Shown here piece by piece: positions 18,819-27,731 of a stretch of 35,952 nt of DNA. Within the stretch, counting starts at the first letter, position 1. Each line of letters opens with the position of its first letter. A model generated the notes under the pieces. The model was not told where the DNA came from, did no database searches, and worked only from the letters and a program-made list of their open reading frames with translations. The stretch is from contig PEAO01000023.1 in assembly GCA_002753615.1 (NCBI GenBank), positions 1 through 35,952 of the forward strand, in the 5' to 3' direction. The DNA comes from Magnetococcales bacterium DCbin2. Its GTDB lineage: Bacteria > Pseudomonadota > Magnetococcia > Magnetococcales > UBA8363. Both the position numbers and the translations under genes were made by a program.

Positions 18819-20135
18819 ATGCGCATTACCATGATCGGTACCGGATACGTCGGGTTGGTTTCCGGGGCTTGTTTTTCCGAGTTTGGGGCCGAGGTCATCT
18901 GTGTCGATTGCGATGCCTCCAAGATTGATCGACTGAATCGGGGGGAAATTCCTATCTTTGAAAACGGGCTGGAAGAACTGGTCACCCGTAACCATAGAGA
19001 AGGACGGTTGCTTTTTCAGACCGATACCGCCAAGGCGGTCGCCGCCAGCGACGTAGTGTTCATCGCCGTGGGAACCCCGGAACGTCGGGGCGATGGAGCC
19101 GCCGATCTGCGCTATGTTTTTCAGGCGGCACACGATGTGGCACGCGGCATTCAAAAATTTACCGTCGTCGTCACCAAATCCACAGTCCCCGTCGGGACCG
19201 GCCAGCAGGTGGCGCGGATCATCCGCGAAGAAAACCCCGAGGCCGATTTTGAAATGGCCTCCAATCCCGAATTTTTACGCGAAGGGGCCGCTATCGAAGA
19301 TTTCATGAAACCCGACCGGGTTGTCATCGGTGTGGAATCGGACCGGGCCGCCCAGGTTTTAAGAAATCTTTATCGCCCTTTGTATCTCAGTGAAACCCCC
19401 ATACTCATCACCAATATTGCCACCGCCGAATTGACCAAATATGCCGCCAACGCTTTCCTGGCGACAAAAATAACCTTTATCAATCAATTGGCCAATCTTT
19501 GTGAATCGGTTGGGGCGGATGTTCACCACGTCGCCAAAGGGATGGGGTTGGACCAACGGATAGGCAGCCAGTTTTTGCAACCCGGCCCCGGTTATGGTGG
19601 CTCGTGTTTTCCCAAGGATACCCAAGCCCTGGTGAAAACCGCCCGGGAACATGGCCAGCCCATGGGAATCGTCGAACAGGTCATCGAAGCCAACCGCCTG
19701 CAAAAAGAGCGGATGGTGGATAAAATCGTCGGTGCCCTGTCGGGAACGGTCGCCGGCAAACAACTCGCAGTCCTGGGACTCACGTTCAAGTCCAATACCG
19801 ATGATCTGCGGGATGCCCCGGCACTGACGATATTGCCGGCACTGCTCCGTCAGGGGGCGATCATACGGGCTTATGATCCCGAAGGGATGCGGGGGGCAGC
19901 CCAGCTTCTTCCCGGTGTGGAAATGGTTCAAGGCCCCTATGAGGCGTGCAAGGATGCCGATGCCCTGATTATTCTCACCGAGTGGAACCAGTTTCGCAAC
20001 CTGCAACTGGACCGCTTGAAAACACTGTTAAAACCGCAACCGGGCAAGGGCCATATCTTCTGTGATTTACGAAACATCTACGAACCCGCTCTGATGAAAG
20101 AGCTTGGATTTCACTATATCTGCGTAGGCCGCTAA
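18819..20135 (+). CDS. ugd: UDP-glucose 6-dehydrogenase
   Basis: Ugd oxidises UDP-glucose to UDP-glucuronate with two NAD+, supplying acidic sugars for envelope polysaccharide. The 438-residue protein starts with the NAD-binding MIGTGYVGLVSGACFSE and contains MASNPEFLREG (146-156). It has the helix lysine K207 (AELTKYAANAFLA) and catalytic C263 in GYGGSCFPKDTQAL. The C-terminal UDP-binding half holds LGLTFKSNTDDLRDAPAL. The ATG is preceded by AAGGATGG. The next gene, a hexose phosphomutase, starts only 3 bp after its stop, so the pair forms a nucleotide-sugar precursor unit. Confidence 0.96.
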   Translation: MRITMIGTGYVGLVSGACFSEFGAEVICVDCDASKIDRLNRGEIPIFENGLEELVTRNHREGRLLFQTDTAKAVAASDVVFIAVGTPERRGDGAADLRYVFQAAHDVARGIQKFTVVVTKSTVPVGTGQQVARIIREENPEADFEMASNPEFLREGAAIEDFMKPDRVVIGVESDRAAQVLRNLYRPLYLSETPILITNIATAELTKYAANAFLATKITFINQLANLCESVGADVHHVAKGMGLDQRIGSQFLQPGPGYGGSCFPKDTQALVKTAREHGQPMGIVEQVIEANRLQKERMVDKIVGALSGTVAGKQLAVLGLTFKSNTDDLRDAPALTILPALLRQGAIIRAYDPEGMRGAAQLLPGVEMVQGPYEACKDADALIILTEWNQFRNLQLDRLKTLLKPQPGKGHIFCDLRNIYEPALMKELGFHYICVGR

Positions 20136-20138
20136 CCC

Positions 20139-21533
20139 ATGAATGCAATCAATCCGCACATTTTTCGTGAATATGATATCCGGGGCGTTGCCGGGAAAGA
20201 TCTGACCGAGTCTTTGGTATTCGACCTGGGCCGTATCTTCGCCAGCCGTCTTCGCAAAGAACTTTCCCTGGTCACTCCACCCAGGGTGGCGGTCGGTCGT
20301 GATGGCCGCCTCTCCTCGCCGCAACTGGCGGAAAAACTCGCCGCTGGATTGGCCCAGGGGGGTGCCCTGGTGGATGATGTCGGGTTGGTCCCCAGCCCTG
20401 GGCTTTATTTTGCCATGCATCATTTCAAGGCCGACGCCGGAATCATGATCACCGGCAGTCATAATCCGCCCGATTATAACGGCATGAAAATGGTCAAAAC
20501 CAGCCGCCCCGTCTATGGCGACCAGATTCAGGAACTCAAACAAGCCCTCATGGCAGAAGCCTTTGAGGATCATCCCGGCGGTGCCATCCACAAAGCGGAT
20601 ATTCTCGATTTCTACTTACAACGGTTAATTGTGGACTTCAAACCAGGCCGCCGCGTCAAGGTGGTCTTGGATTGCGGCAATGGGGCCAGTGGTGTCATTG
20701 CGCCGCAACTTTTGGAAAAACTTCCCGGAATCGAAGGCGAGGTGCTGTTTGCTGAGGTCGATGGTCGCTTTCCCAACCATCACCCCGATCCAACCCTCCC
20801 CGAAAATCTTCATCAACTGCGCCAGCGTATGCAGGAAACCGGTGCCGAAATCGGCATCGCCTACGATGGGGATGGGGATCGCATCGGTGCTTTGGACCAT
20901 CAGGGTAAAATCGTCTGGGGGGATCGCATGATGATCCTGTTCGCCCGCCAGATTCTCGCTACCCGTCCGGGTGCCACCATCATTGGCGACGCCAAATGTT
21001 CCCAGGTGATGTTTGATGCCATTGCCCAGGCGGGGGGAAACCCCTTGATGTGGAAAACCGGGCATTCGTTGATCAAAACCAAGATGAAGGAGACCGGTGC
21101 CCCTCTGGCGGGTGAAATGAGCGGCCATTTATTCTTCGCCGACCGCTACCTGGGGTTTGATGATGCCCTCTATGCCACGGTGCGCCTCCTTGAAATCATT
21201 GCCCAGTCCCCCGCCACGCTGGCGGAACGTCTCAGCGACCTCCCCGAAGTTCATGCCACCCCCGAACTGCGCATCGACTGCCCGGATGAGAAAAAATTCC
21301 AGGTCATGGCACGCATCCTCCAGGGGGAGCGGGACAAAGGCTCCGATTTTTCCGATGTCGATGGGGTCCGCGTCCGTTGCGATGGTGGGTGGTGGTTGTT
21401 GCGGGTTTCCAATACCCAACCGGCCCTGGTCGCACGGGTAGAAGCCAACACCTTAGAACGGCTCCACGAAATCGCCCAGGAGGTCGCAGCACTCCTGAAA
21501 CCGGAAGGGGTCTTTCTTCCAAACTGGGAATAA
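20139..21533 (+). CDS. Phosphomannomutase/phosphoglucomutase
   Basis: This enzyme interconverts hexose 6- and 1-phosphates (glucose and/or mannose), feeding UDP-glucose or GDP-mannose synthesis. The 464-residue alpha-D-phosphohexomutase has an N-terminal FREYDIRGVAGKDL and the phosphoserine loop TGSHNPPDYNG (S107). It has the metal loop AYDGDGDRIG (D243, D245, D247), the sugar loop GEMSGHLFF, and the phosphate-binding RVSNTQPALVARVEA. The architecture is that of the AlgC/ManB PMM/PGM group rather than GlmM. It is tightly downstream of ugd (3 bp). Substrate preference cannot be decided from sequence alone. A 48-bp gap then leads to the ATPase-HNH pair. Confidence 0.93.
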   Translation: MNAINPHIFREYDIRGVAGKDLTESLVFDLGRIFASRLRKELSLVTPPRVAVGRDGRLSSPQLAEKLAAGLAQGGALVDDVGLVPSPGLYFAMHHFKADAGIMITGSHNPPDYNGMKMVKTSRPVYGDQIQELKQALMAEAFEDHPGGAIHKADILDFYLQRLIVDFKPGRRVKVVLDCGNGASGVIAPQLLEKLPGIEGEVLFAEVDGRFPNHHPDPTLPENLHQLRQRMQETGAEIGIAYDGDGDRIGALDHQGKIVWGDRMMILFARQILATRPGATIIGDAKCSQVMFDAIAQAGGNPLMWKTGHSLIKTKMKETGAPLAGEMSGHLFFADRYLGFDDALYATVRLLEIIAQSPATLAERLSDLPEVHATPELRIDCPDEKKFQVMARILQGERDKGSDFSDVDGVRVRCDGGWWLLRVSNTQPALVARVEANTLERLHEIAQEVAALLKPEGVFLPNWE

Positions 21534-21581
21534 CCGTTTTATGGACGGTCGGAATGATGGCAGGACATTGAGAGGATCATC

Positions 21582-22910
21582 ATGAGAATTGACCGCCTGA
21601 CGGTGACAAATTTCAAGGGATTTAAATCCCGTGAATTCATGTTCCATCCCCAATTCAATCTGATCGTGGGGATGAACGGCACTGGGAAAACCAGTGTCCT
21701 TGATGCCCTGGGGGTGGCAGCAGGTGCTTGGCATAGAGGAATCGGGAGTAAGGATGCCGGTTCTATTCGTCCTGAGGAGGTGATGCTCCGTAAATCTGAA
21801 CACAATGATCGTGACGAAGATGGAGAGTCTCATTCCAGTATACAGTGGGAGCATGTTTATCCCTGTGAAGTTTCTGCCTCTGGCCTGATTCGAGGTCAGA
21901 ACCACTCCTGGACCATCGAACAAACTTCTAAGTCCCGCTTAAATTGGACTTTAGATACAATCATCATCATGCAGATGGCCGAAAAGACTGCTCAATCCAT
22001 TCGCAATGGATCAAACATCCCTTTGCCGCTCATCTCCTACTATAGCCTCGGAAGGTCGCGGCAGGAGCCACACGGTTCATCCAAAATAACTGACCCCATG
22101 GAAATTGTCCGCAAAGAGGATCAATCCCGTCTGTCTGAATATTGGAACACGATCGATCCCAATTTTTCGGTCATCCATCTGACACGCTGGATTGCACGAC
22201 AATCGTGGATTACCTATCAACAATCCAATCGAGTTCCAGCCGTATTCCTGACGGTCAAAAAGGCCATGGTTTCCTGCATTGAGGGGGCACTTGATCTTTA
22301 TTTCGATGCCGACCTTGGAGAAGTTATCGTAGCATTGCCCACAGGAACACTCCCTTTTTCCTATTTAAGTGATGGACAACGCTCCATGTTGGCCATGGTG
22401 GGAGATATCGCGCTTAAGGCGGCCAAACTGAATCCACAGTTTGGCCGCACCGTCCTGGAGGAAACATCGGGGGTAGTGCTGGTCGATGAACTCGATTTGC
22501 ACCTTCATCCACGCTGGCAACGGGGTGTGATCGAAGATTTGCGGCGCGTATTCCCCAAGATTCAATTTTTTTGTACCACCCACTCCCCGTTCCTGATTCA
22601 ATCGTTGCGTAGTGGTGAAGAGTTGATCGTCCTTGATGGCCAACCCACGGCTGAAGTAGCAAACAAATCGATTGAGGAAGTCGCGCTGGGTATTCAAGGG
22701 GTTAATGGTATTCACGTCAGTCAACGATATAAAGAAATGGAAAATACGGCCCAACGCTATCTTGAAATGCTGGAACAAGGTTCCGCCGTTCCCAGAGATC
22801 GATTGGATGCGTTTAAAAACAATCTGGCTGAAGAGTTGATGCCCTATGCGGACAACCCAGCATTCCAGGCTTTCCTGGAAATGAAGCGTGCGGCCAAGCT
22901 GGGGAGTTGA
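21582..22910 (+). CDS. AAA/SMC-like ATPase, candidate Septu PtuA-type defence protein
   Basis: This 442-residue ATPase of the RecF/OLD/COG3950-like group has the N-terminal RIDRLTVTNFKGF and Walker A GMNGTGKTS (30-38). It has an ABC-signature-like YLSDGQRSM (261-269) and Walker B VVLVDELDLHLHP (298-310; D302, E303). The switch histidine is H334 (CTTHSPF). An RNase/TOPRIM domain is not apparent; the C-terminal ~90 residues are helical. GAGAGGA precedes the ATG. It is followed 3 bp later by an HNH nuclease gene, the same order and pairing as Septu (PtuA ATPase, PtuB HNH). In Septu the two form a complex that cuts DNA in response to phage. Assignment to Septu rather than another ATPase-HNH system is inference. 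Base composition is somewhat more AT-rich than the flanking metabolic genes. Confidence 0.85.
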   Translation: MRIDRLTVTNFKGFKSREFMFHPQFNLIVGMNGTGKTSVLDALGVAAGAWHRGIGSKDAGSIRPEEVMLRKSEHNDRDEDGESHSSIQWEHVYPCEVSASGLIRGQNHSWTIEQTSKSRLNWTLDTIIIMQMAEKTAQSIRNGSNIPLPLISYYSLGRSRQEPHGSSKITDPMEIVRKEDQSRLSEYWNTIDPNFSVIHLTRWIARQSWITYQQSNRVPAVFLTVKKAMVSCIEGALDLYFDADLGEVIVALPTGTLPFSYLSDGQRSMLAMVGDIALKAAKLNPQFGRTVLEETSGVVLVDELDLHLHPRWQRGVIEDLRRVFPKIQFFCTTHSPFLIQSLRSGEELIVLDGQPTAEVANKSIEEVALGIQGVNGIHVSQRYKEMENTAQRYLEMLEQGSAVPRDRLDAFKNNLAEELMPYADNPAFQAFLEMKRAAKLGS

Positions 22911-22913
22911 CAC

Positions 22914-23651
22914 ATGAGGCCGGTATGTCGTGGCTCATCGCCCCAAACTGACGATTTTTCAAATTATAGCGATGCCAAACCAGAGTTGGTATCACGGCTC
23001 GGCCCATATTGCAGTTATTGTGAGCGACCGATTCATACAAACTTTGCCGTGGAGCATATCCAGCCCAAGGGGCTGGCGGAATATGCACATCTGGTGGGGT
23101 GCTGGAGTAACTTTCTTCTGGCTTGTGTCAACTGTAACTCGTCCAAATCGGACAAAAACGTCGATCTGGCACAGACGATCCTGCCAGATCGTGATAACTC
23201 TTTCTTTGCACTCCGTTATCTCCCGGATGGTAGGATTGAGCCATCTGCCGAAGCCATATCTGGAGGGTTCAAGACGATGGTTGCGGCAACGTTAGCATTG
23301 ACCGGGTTAGACAAGGTTCCGGTCAAAACACTTGATAGCCATGGCAGACAGGTTGCGTTGGATCGAGTGAGCCAACGTATGCAGATATGGCTCAAAGCTG
23401 AAGATGCCAAAACGGATATTGAGAATAATCCAGCAAATTCCGTTCTTCGAGAATTCGCCGCAAAATTAGCCGTTGCAGAAGGTTTTTTTAGTATTTGGAT
23501 GACAGTTTTTGACGGCGATCCCGATATGCGCAACCGTTTGATCGATGCCTTTCCAGGGGTGAGGGGGAGTGGTTGTTTTGACCCGATCAGCACAGCCCCC
23601 GTTTCACCCGCTCCCAATCCTGATGGTCTGGCCCATGGTGGCAAACTATGA
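22914..23651 (+). CDS. HNH endonuclease, candidate Septu PtuB-type effector
   Basis: This 245-residue protein has a zinc-finger-type HNH core in its first 80 residues: C33-x2-C36 (YCSYCERP), E47-H48 (VEHIQPKG), N66 in WSNFLLAC, and C71-x2-C74 (CVNCNSSKSDK). This is the arrangement of McrA-like HNH nucleases with a structural CxxC...CxxC zinc site. The C-terminal two thirds are helical and unassigned. It begins 3 bp after the ATPase stop and its own stop overlaps the pyrD ATG (ATGA), so translation of pyrD is likely coupled to it. Likely role: DNA cleavage controlled by the ATPase partner. Cognate target and trigger are unknown. Confidence 0.85.
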   Translation: MRPVCRGSSPQTDDFSNYSDAKPELVSRLGPYCSYCERPIHTNFAVEHIQPKGLAEYAHLVGCWSNFLLACVNCNSSKSDKNVDLAQTILPDRDNSFFALRYLPDGRIEPSAEAISGGFKTMVAATLALTGLDKVPVKTLDSHGRQVALDRVSQRMQIWLKAEDAKTDIENNPANSVLREFAAKLAVAEGFFSIWMTVFDGDPDMRNRLIDAFPGVRGSGCFDPISTAPVSPAPNPDGLAHGGKL

Positions 23652-24580
23652 AACCGTTGGATACCACAATCCTGTTTGCTGGAGTCCCTTTGGCCTCCCC
23701 GGTCACGTTGTTATCGGGGTGTGTCGGTTTTTGTGAAGACTTGGCCCGTATGGAAGGGTTTGATTTTTCTGCCGTGGGGGCTATTTTCCTCAAAGGGACC
23801 ACACTTCAGGCGCGCCAGGGTAATCGGCCACCACGGGTTGTGGAAACGCAAGGGGGGATGCTCAATGCTATCGGGTTGCAAAACCCCGGGGCACGCCATG
23901 TCGTCGATCATATCCTCCCCACCATTCAACACCTGCCGACCCGTTTTTTCGCCAATATTGCCGGTTCCACCGTGGCGGAATATGGTGAAGTCGCCCGCAT
24001 TTTCGATGACAGCCCCGTGGATGGGATCGAAATCAATATTTCCTGCCCCAACGTCAAGGAGGGGGGGGCCGCTTTTGGTTCCGATCCCAAGGTTGCGGCA
24101 CACGTCGTTGAAACCGTGAAACGGGCAACCTCCAAGCCGGTCATCACCAAACTTTCCCCCAATGTCACCGATATCACCCGTGTAGCCCAAGCGGTTATCG
24201 ATGCCGGCACCGATGCCATATCCGCCATCAACACCCTGATGGGAATGGCCATCGACCTAGAAAAACGCCGTCCTGTCCTGGGTAACGGCCAAGGGGGGCT
24301 CTCTGGACCCGCCATCAAACCTGTGGCATTACTACAAGTCTGGCGTATTCACCAAATTGCCGGACCCAGGGGTATTCCCATCGTCGGCCAAGGGGGAATC
24401 ACGACCGCACGCGATGCCATGGAATTCATGGTCGCTGGTGCCACCGCCATCGGATTGGGTACCGCCCTGTTCCGCAACCCCCTGGGGGCCAGGGAAGTCC
24501 TGGATGGTATGGTGGCCTGGAGCCATCGCCTGGGTGTTGCAAATTTCCATGAGATCAGGGGGACACTCAACCAACCATGA
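23648..24580 (+). CDS. pyrD: Dihydroorotate dehydrogenase, class 1B-like catalytic subunit
   Basis: PyrD oxidises dihydroorotate to orotate, the fourth step of pyrimidine synthesis, with FMN. The 310-residue protein has the class 1 pattern: LLSGCVGF near 22-28, GAIFLKGTTLQARQGNRPPRV, MLNAIGLQNPG, and INISCPNVKEGG with the catalytic base C133. A cysteine here (not serine) marks class 1, and the overall pattern is of the NAD-linked 1B type. Class 1B needs the PyrK iron-sulfur subunit, which is not in this window. The ATG overlaps the HNH nuclease stop by 4 bp. Downstream, 3 bp after the stop, begins a palindromic element that may terminate transcription. Confidence 0.94.
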   Translation: MKPLDTTILFAGVPLASPVTLLSGCVGFCEDLARMEGFDFSAVGAIFLKGTTLQARQGNRPPRVVETQGGMLNAIGLQNPGARHVVDHILPTIQHLPTRFFANIAGSTVAEYGEVARIFDDSPVDGIEINISCPNVKEGGAAFGSDPKVAAHVVETVKRATSKPVITKLSPNVTDITRVAQAVIDAGTDAISAINTLMGMAIDLEKRRPVLGNGQGGLSGPAIKPVALLQVWRIHQIAGPRGIPIVGQGGITTARDAMEFMVAGATAIGLGTALFRNPLGAREVLDGMVAWSHRLGVANFHEIRGTLNQP

Positions 24581-24583
24581 TGT

Positions 24584-24794
24584 TAATTATTAAAAGAAAA
24601 AAGGGGTCTGGGGGATTGCCCCCAGGGTTTTGAATTTGTTTTTGAATTGAAATAAAAAGATTTCCATGTTCTGCTTTTGACTTTTGCTTTTGACTCCAAA
24701 CAAAAAGGTTTCAATATTTAAATTTTTGGTTTAATGACGAAAACAAAATCAAAAGCGAAAATGGAAGCTTTTTATTTAAAGTCAACACGCCCTA
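24584..24794. repeat. Palindromic intergenic element (copy 3), right arm lost or divergent
   Basis: The left arm (TTAATTATTAAAAGAAAAAAGGGG, then the CTGGGGG-ATTG-CCCCCAG hairpin) matches the elements at 6820 and 10274. An inner inverted repeat (AAATAAAAAGATTTCCAT and ATGGAAGCTTTTTATTT) is present, but the outer right arm is missing. In its place is TCAACACGCCCTA (24782-24794), the same 13 bp seen at 7091-7103. It sits between pyrD and ispH and contains no gene. Confidence 0.8.
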
Positions 24795-24831
24795 AGGTGG
24801 GGGGATCTGAACGGCAATAGGAGTCACTTTC

Positions 24832-25800
24832 GTGCATGTCGTATTGGCGCAACCCCGGGGATTCTGCGCCGGGGTAGAACGGGCAATAGCCATCGTGGAA
24901 AAAGCCCTCGAAGTCTATGGGCCACCTTTGTATGTTCGCCATGAAATCGTCCACAACCGGAGGGTGGTGGAATCTCTGCGGCGCAAGGGGGCGGTATTCG
25001 TCGATGAGCTTGACTTGGTTCCCGATGGTGCCACGGTGATTTTTTCCGCCCACGGTGTCTCCAAGTCTGTCGCCCAAGAAGGCCATCGCCGCCCATTGCG
25101 CGTATTGGATGCCACCTGCCCCCTGGTGGAAAGGGTCCACCGCCAAGCCGTCCGCTTCCATGATGAAGGGTATCGCGTCATCCTCATCGGCCATCCCGGT
25201 CATCCCGAAGTCGAAGGGACCGTCGGACAACTACCACCGGGCAGCATGGAAGTCATCAAAGATGAACAGGCCGTCGGCACCCTTCCCCACAGCCATGACC
25301 ACAAAGTCGCCTATATCACCCAAACCACCCTCTCATTGGACGAAACCGCCGAGGTAGTCCAACAATTACAGGCCCGTTTTCCCAGTATCCGGGCACCTGG
25401 ACGGGAAGATATCTGCTACGCGACCCAAAATCGACAAAACGCCGTCAAGGCCCTCACCCAACGTTGCGATCTGATTTTGGTATTGGGGGCACCCAACAGC
25501 AGTAATTCCAACCGCCTGCGGGAAGTGGCGGAACGGGGAGGGACACCCGCCTATCTTATTGAGTCGGCTACCGATGTTCACATGGCGTGGTTTGAGGGCG
25601 TTCAAACGCTGGGGATCACCGCAGGGGCCTCCGCCCCGGAAATATTGATCGATGAACTACTGGCCCATCTGCATGTGGATCATAAAGATGTCGAGGTGTT
25701 GTCGGTCAACGAAGAGAATCTTGTTTTCCCCCTCCCCCGGGAGTTGATCAAAGACATGGATATCCTCTCTCCATCATCATCACAGCCCCCCCCACAGTGA
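24832..25800 (+). CDS. ispH: 4-hydroxy-3-methylbut-2-enyl diphosphate reductase
   Basis: IspH (LytB) makes isopentenyl and dimethylallyl diphosphate from HMBPP, the last step of the MEP isoprenoid pathway, using a [4Fe-4S] cluster. The 322-residue protein has the three cluster cysteines C12 (RGFCAGV), C96 (DATCPLV) and C195 (ICYATQNRQ), the E126 region HPGHPEVEGT and the substrate-binding GAPNSSNSNRL. The start is a GTG at 24832-24834 with AGGAG 8 nt upstream, and HVVLAQPRGFCAG is where the family begins. It heads a plus-strand run with DUF3108, kdsB and PilZ. Confidence 0.96.
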   Translation: MHVVLAQPRGFCAGVERAIAIVEKALEVYGPPLYVRHEIVHNRRVVESLRRKGAVFVDELDLVPDGATVIFSAHGVSKSVAQEGHRRPLRVLDATCPLVERVHRQAVRFHDEGYRVILIGHPGHPEVEGTVGQLPPGSMEVIKDEQAVGTLPHSHDHKVAYITQTTLSLDETAEVVQQLQARFPSIRAPGREDICYATQNRQNAVKALTQRCDLILVLGAPNSSNSNRLREVAERGGTPAYLIESATDVHMAWFEGVQTLGITAGASAPEILIDELLAHLHVDHKDVEVLSVNEENLVFPLPRELIKDMDILSPSSSQPPPQ

Positions 25801-25813
25801 TCCATTGGCCACC

Positions 25814-26638
25814 ATGCGTCCAACCAAACCAACCTTGGAACATTCCAGAATCGGGGTTATTTTCTGGGTTTTTTCCATCCTCTGGCTCATGGGATATGGC
25901 CATGGCTGGAGTATGGATAACCCGGATGCCTGGGGAGGCGTTCCGGGGGAAAAATTGGAATTTGATCTTCAATGGTTGGGGATTCCGGCAGGTCGCGCGT
26001 CCATCACGATGACGACCGAATCGGTTAAACTGGTCAATTTTGAGGCGGAAGCACGCACCATTGGGGTATTAAAAATTTTTGGTCCATTCCATGATCGCAT
26101 CCGTGCCATCGCTCGGAAGGGCACTGTAGATTTTACCAGTTTGGAAGTCTTCAAAGATCAACGCAAAGGTCAGGATATTCGCCTGACCCATGATTTTTTT
26201 GATTGGAAGAACAGGCTTCTCACCCGAAACCGCCAGGGAGAAGACCTCAAAGGATTACCCCTTGAAAAACTTGGTACCAACGACCCGGTGACAGGATTTT
26301 TTTCCATCCGCAGCCTCCCCGACTTTGGCCCGGGGAAAACCATACAAAAACCCATGCAGGTGGGATGGGCCATCGAAGAGGTTACATTTCGGGCGGATGG
26401 CGTGGAACGACGTTTCAGTCCGGTGGGTTGGTTTGATGTATTCCGGGTCCGCTTGGAGATCCCCCATTCGGATCTGTTTCGCCAACCGGAGGATCTGGTC
26501 CTATGGTTGACGGCAGATCGGAGGCGATTGCCCATCCGGGTCGAATCGGTATTACGCCTCGGTCGCGCCTCCGCCGACCTGATTGCCTATGATGATGGTC
26601 GTGGTGGAAAAAAATCCGCTGATAAGGAAAAAAAATAA
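25814..26638 (+). CDS. DUF3108 domain-containing exported protein
   Basis: This 274-residue protein has a hydrophobic segment at about residues 11-30 (RIGVIFWVFSILWLMGYGHG) that serves as signal peptide or anchor. The rest follows the DUF3108 pattern: GEKLEFDLQWLGIPAGRASITM near the start, a central FFSIRSLPDF, and the end DRRRLPIRVESVLRLGRASADLIAY. DUF3108 proteins are periplasmic beta-rich proteins of uncertain function, likely envelope-related. I use the ATG at 25814; a TTG at 25805 is also in frame. It follows ispH by 13 bp and its TAA overlaps the kdsB ATG by one base. It ends in a lysine-rich tail. Confidence 0.85.
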   Translation: MRPTKPTLEHSRIGVIFWVFSILWLMGYGHGWSMDNPDAWGGVPGEKLEFDLQWLGIPAGRASITMTTESVKLVNFEAEARTIGVLKIFGPFHDRIRAIARKGTVDFTSLEVFKDQRKGQDIRLTHDFFDWKNRLLTRNRQGEDLKGLPLEKLGTNDPVTGFFSIRSLPDFGPGKTIQKPMQVGWAIEEVTFRADGVERRFSPVGWFDVFRVRLEIPHSDLFRQPEDLVLWLTADRRRLPIRVESVLRLGRASADLIAYDDGRGGKKSADKEKK

Positions 26639-27381
26639 TGGCTCCCCGTGTTATCGCAATCATCCCCTCCCGTTTTTCCTCCCAACGTCTGCCGGGCAAG
26701 CCGCTGTTACCCATGGCGGGCAAACCCATGATTCAGCATGTCTACGAACGCGCTATCCGCGCCAGGCTGGACGATGTGATCGTTGCCACCGACGATGAAC
26801 GCATTCAAGCGGCAGTCCAGGGTTTTGGCGGTCACGTGGTCATGACCCGCACAGACCATCTTTCCGGTACCGACCGCGTGGCCGAAGCGGCTCTGGGGTT
26901 GGATGCCGATTTCATCGTCAATATTCAGGGTGACGAACCCCTCTTGGATCCAGAGGCCATCAATCAGGCGGTCACCCCCTTTTTGACCGAGGACCGTCTG
27001 GTCATGTCCACTCTGGCGCATCGCATCACCCAGCCTGCGGAAATCATGGATCCCAATGTGGTCAAGGTGGTCTGCAACACCCAGGGGTTTGCCCTTTATT
27101 TTTCCCGCGCCCCCATACCGTGGGCACGATACGAGGACCATGGACCTCCCGGTGTTTTGCGTCACATTGGCCTGTATGTATTTGGCAAAGATTTTCTAGC
27201 CCTGTTTGCCGCCCTACCCCCGACCCCTTTGGAAAAACGCGAAGGCTTGGAACAACTGAGGGCTTTGGAACACGGATACCCGATACGTGTCGTGACGGCC
27301 AACACGGGGGCATTGGGGGTGGATACCATGGCCGACTATGAAAAAGTCCGTTGTATCTTGGAACAGGGAGAACAATCATGA
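26638..27381 (+). CDS. kdsB: 3-deoxy-manno-octulosonate cytidylyltransferase (CMP-Kdo synthetase)
   Basis: KdsB activates Kdo with CTP to CMP-Kdo for the inner core of lipopolysaccharide; its presence marks a Gram-negative cell. The 247-residue length is standard. Motifs are IIPSRFSSQRLPGKPL (nucleotide binding), VATDDERI, TDHLSGTDRVAEA, VNIQGDEPLLDP, and the YFSRAPIPWAR and LRHIGLYVF blocks near the active site. It overlaps the DUF3108 gene by one base and the PilZ gene by four (ATGA), so the three are a coupled operon. Confidence 0.96.
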   Translation: MAPRVIAIIPSRFSSQRLPGKPLLPMAGKPMIQHVYERAIRARLDDVIVATDDERIQAAVQGFGGHVVMTRTDHLSGTDRVAEAALGLDADFIVNIQGDEPLLDPEAINQAVTPFLTEDRLVMSTLAHRITQPAEIMDPNVVKVVCNTQGFALYFSRAPIPWARYEDHGPPGVLRHIGLYVFGKDFLALFAALPPTPLEKREGLEQLRALEHGYPIRVVTANTGALGVDTMADYEKVRCILEQGEQS

Positions 27382-27713
27382 ATGAAACTTTGGGGACCAT
27401 CGAGTTCAATCCCAAACGGATTTCTCAACGTCTGACGGAACAGACGCCCGCCATCCTCCGCGTTGACAAAGAAAAAATTCCCGTCGAAATTCTTGATATC
27501 GGGGTTTCCGGTTTCGGCCTTCATGCCATGGTTGGCGTGGATTTGGGAAACCTTGTCGAATTGGAGGTTACCAGCGACGGCAGCTTGGATGCTTATATTT
27601 GCAAGGTTGTTTTTTCCAGTCAGGAGGGAAGACATTTCCGTATCGGTCTTGAAATTGTTGAACAGGAGCCAGAAATCGTCATCATGTCACCCGATGACGA
27701 AGAGGCGCATTAA
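27378..27713 (+). CDS. Small PilZ-domain protein, candidate c-di-GMP receptor
   Basis: This is a 111-residue single-domain protein. An RxxxR motif (R14-ISQ-R18) precedes a beta-barrel with VEILDIGVSGFGLHA at about 36-50. The classical second motif is (D/N)xSxxG; here the expected serine is glycine (D40-I-G-V-S-G45), with a serine two places later. c-di-GMP binding is likely but not certain. The start is the ATG at 27378, overlapping the kdsB stop by 4 bp; a longer frame to 27351 lies inside kdsB. Co-translation with LPS and lipoprotein genes suggests a role in envelope or surface control. Confidence 0.85.
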   Translation: MNETLGTIEFNPKRISQRLTEQTPAILRVDKEKIPVEILDIGVSGFGLHAMVGVDLGNLVELEVTSDGSLDAYICKVVFSSQEGRHFRIGLEIVEQEPEIVIMSPDDEEAH

Positions 27714-27731
27714 CATGGGAGAATCACGTTG

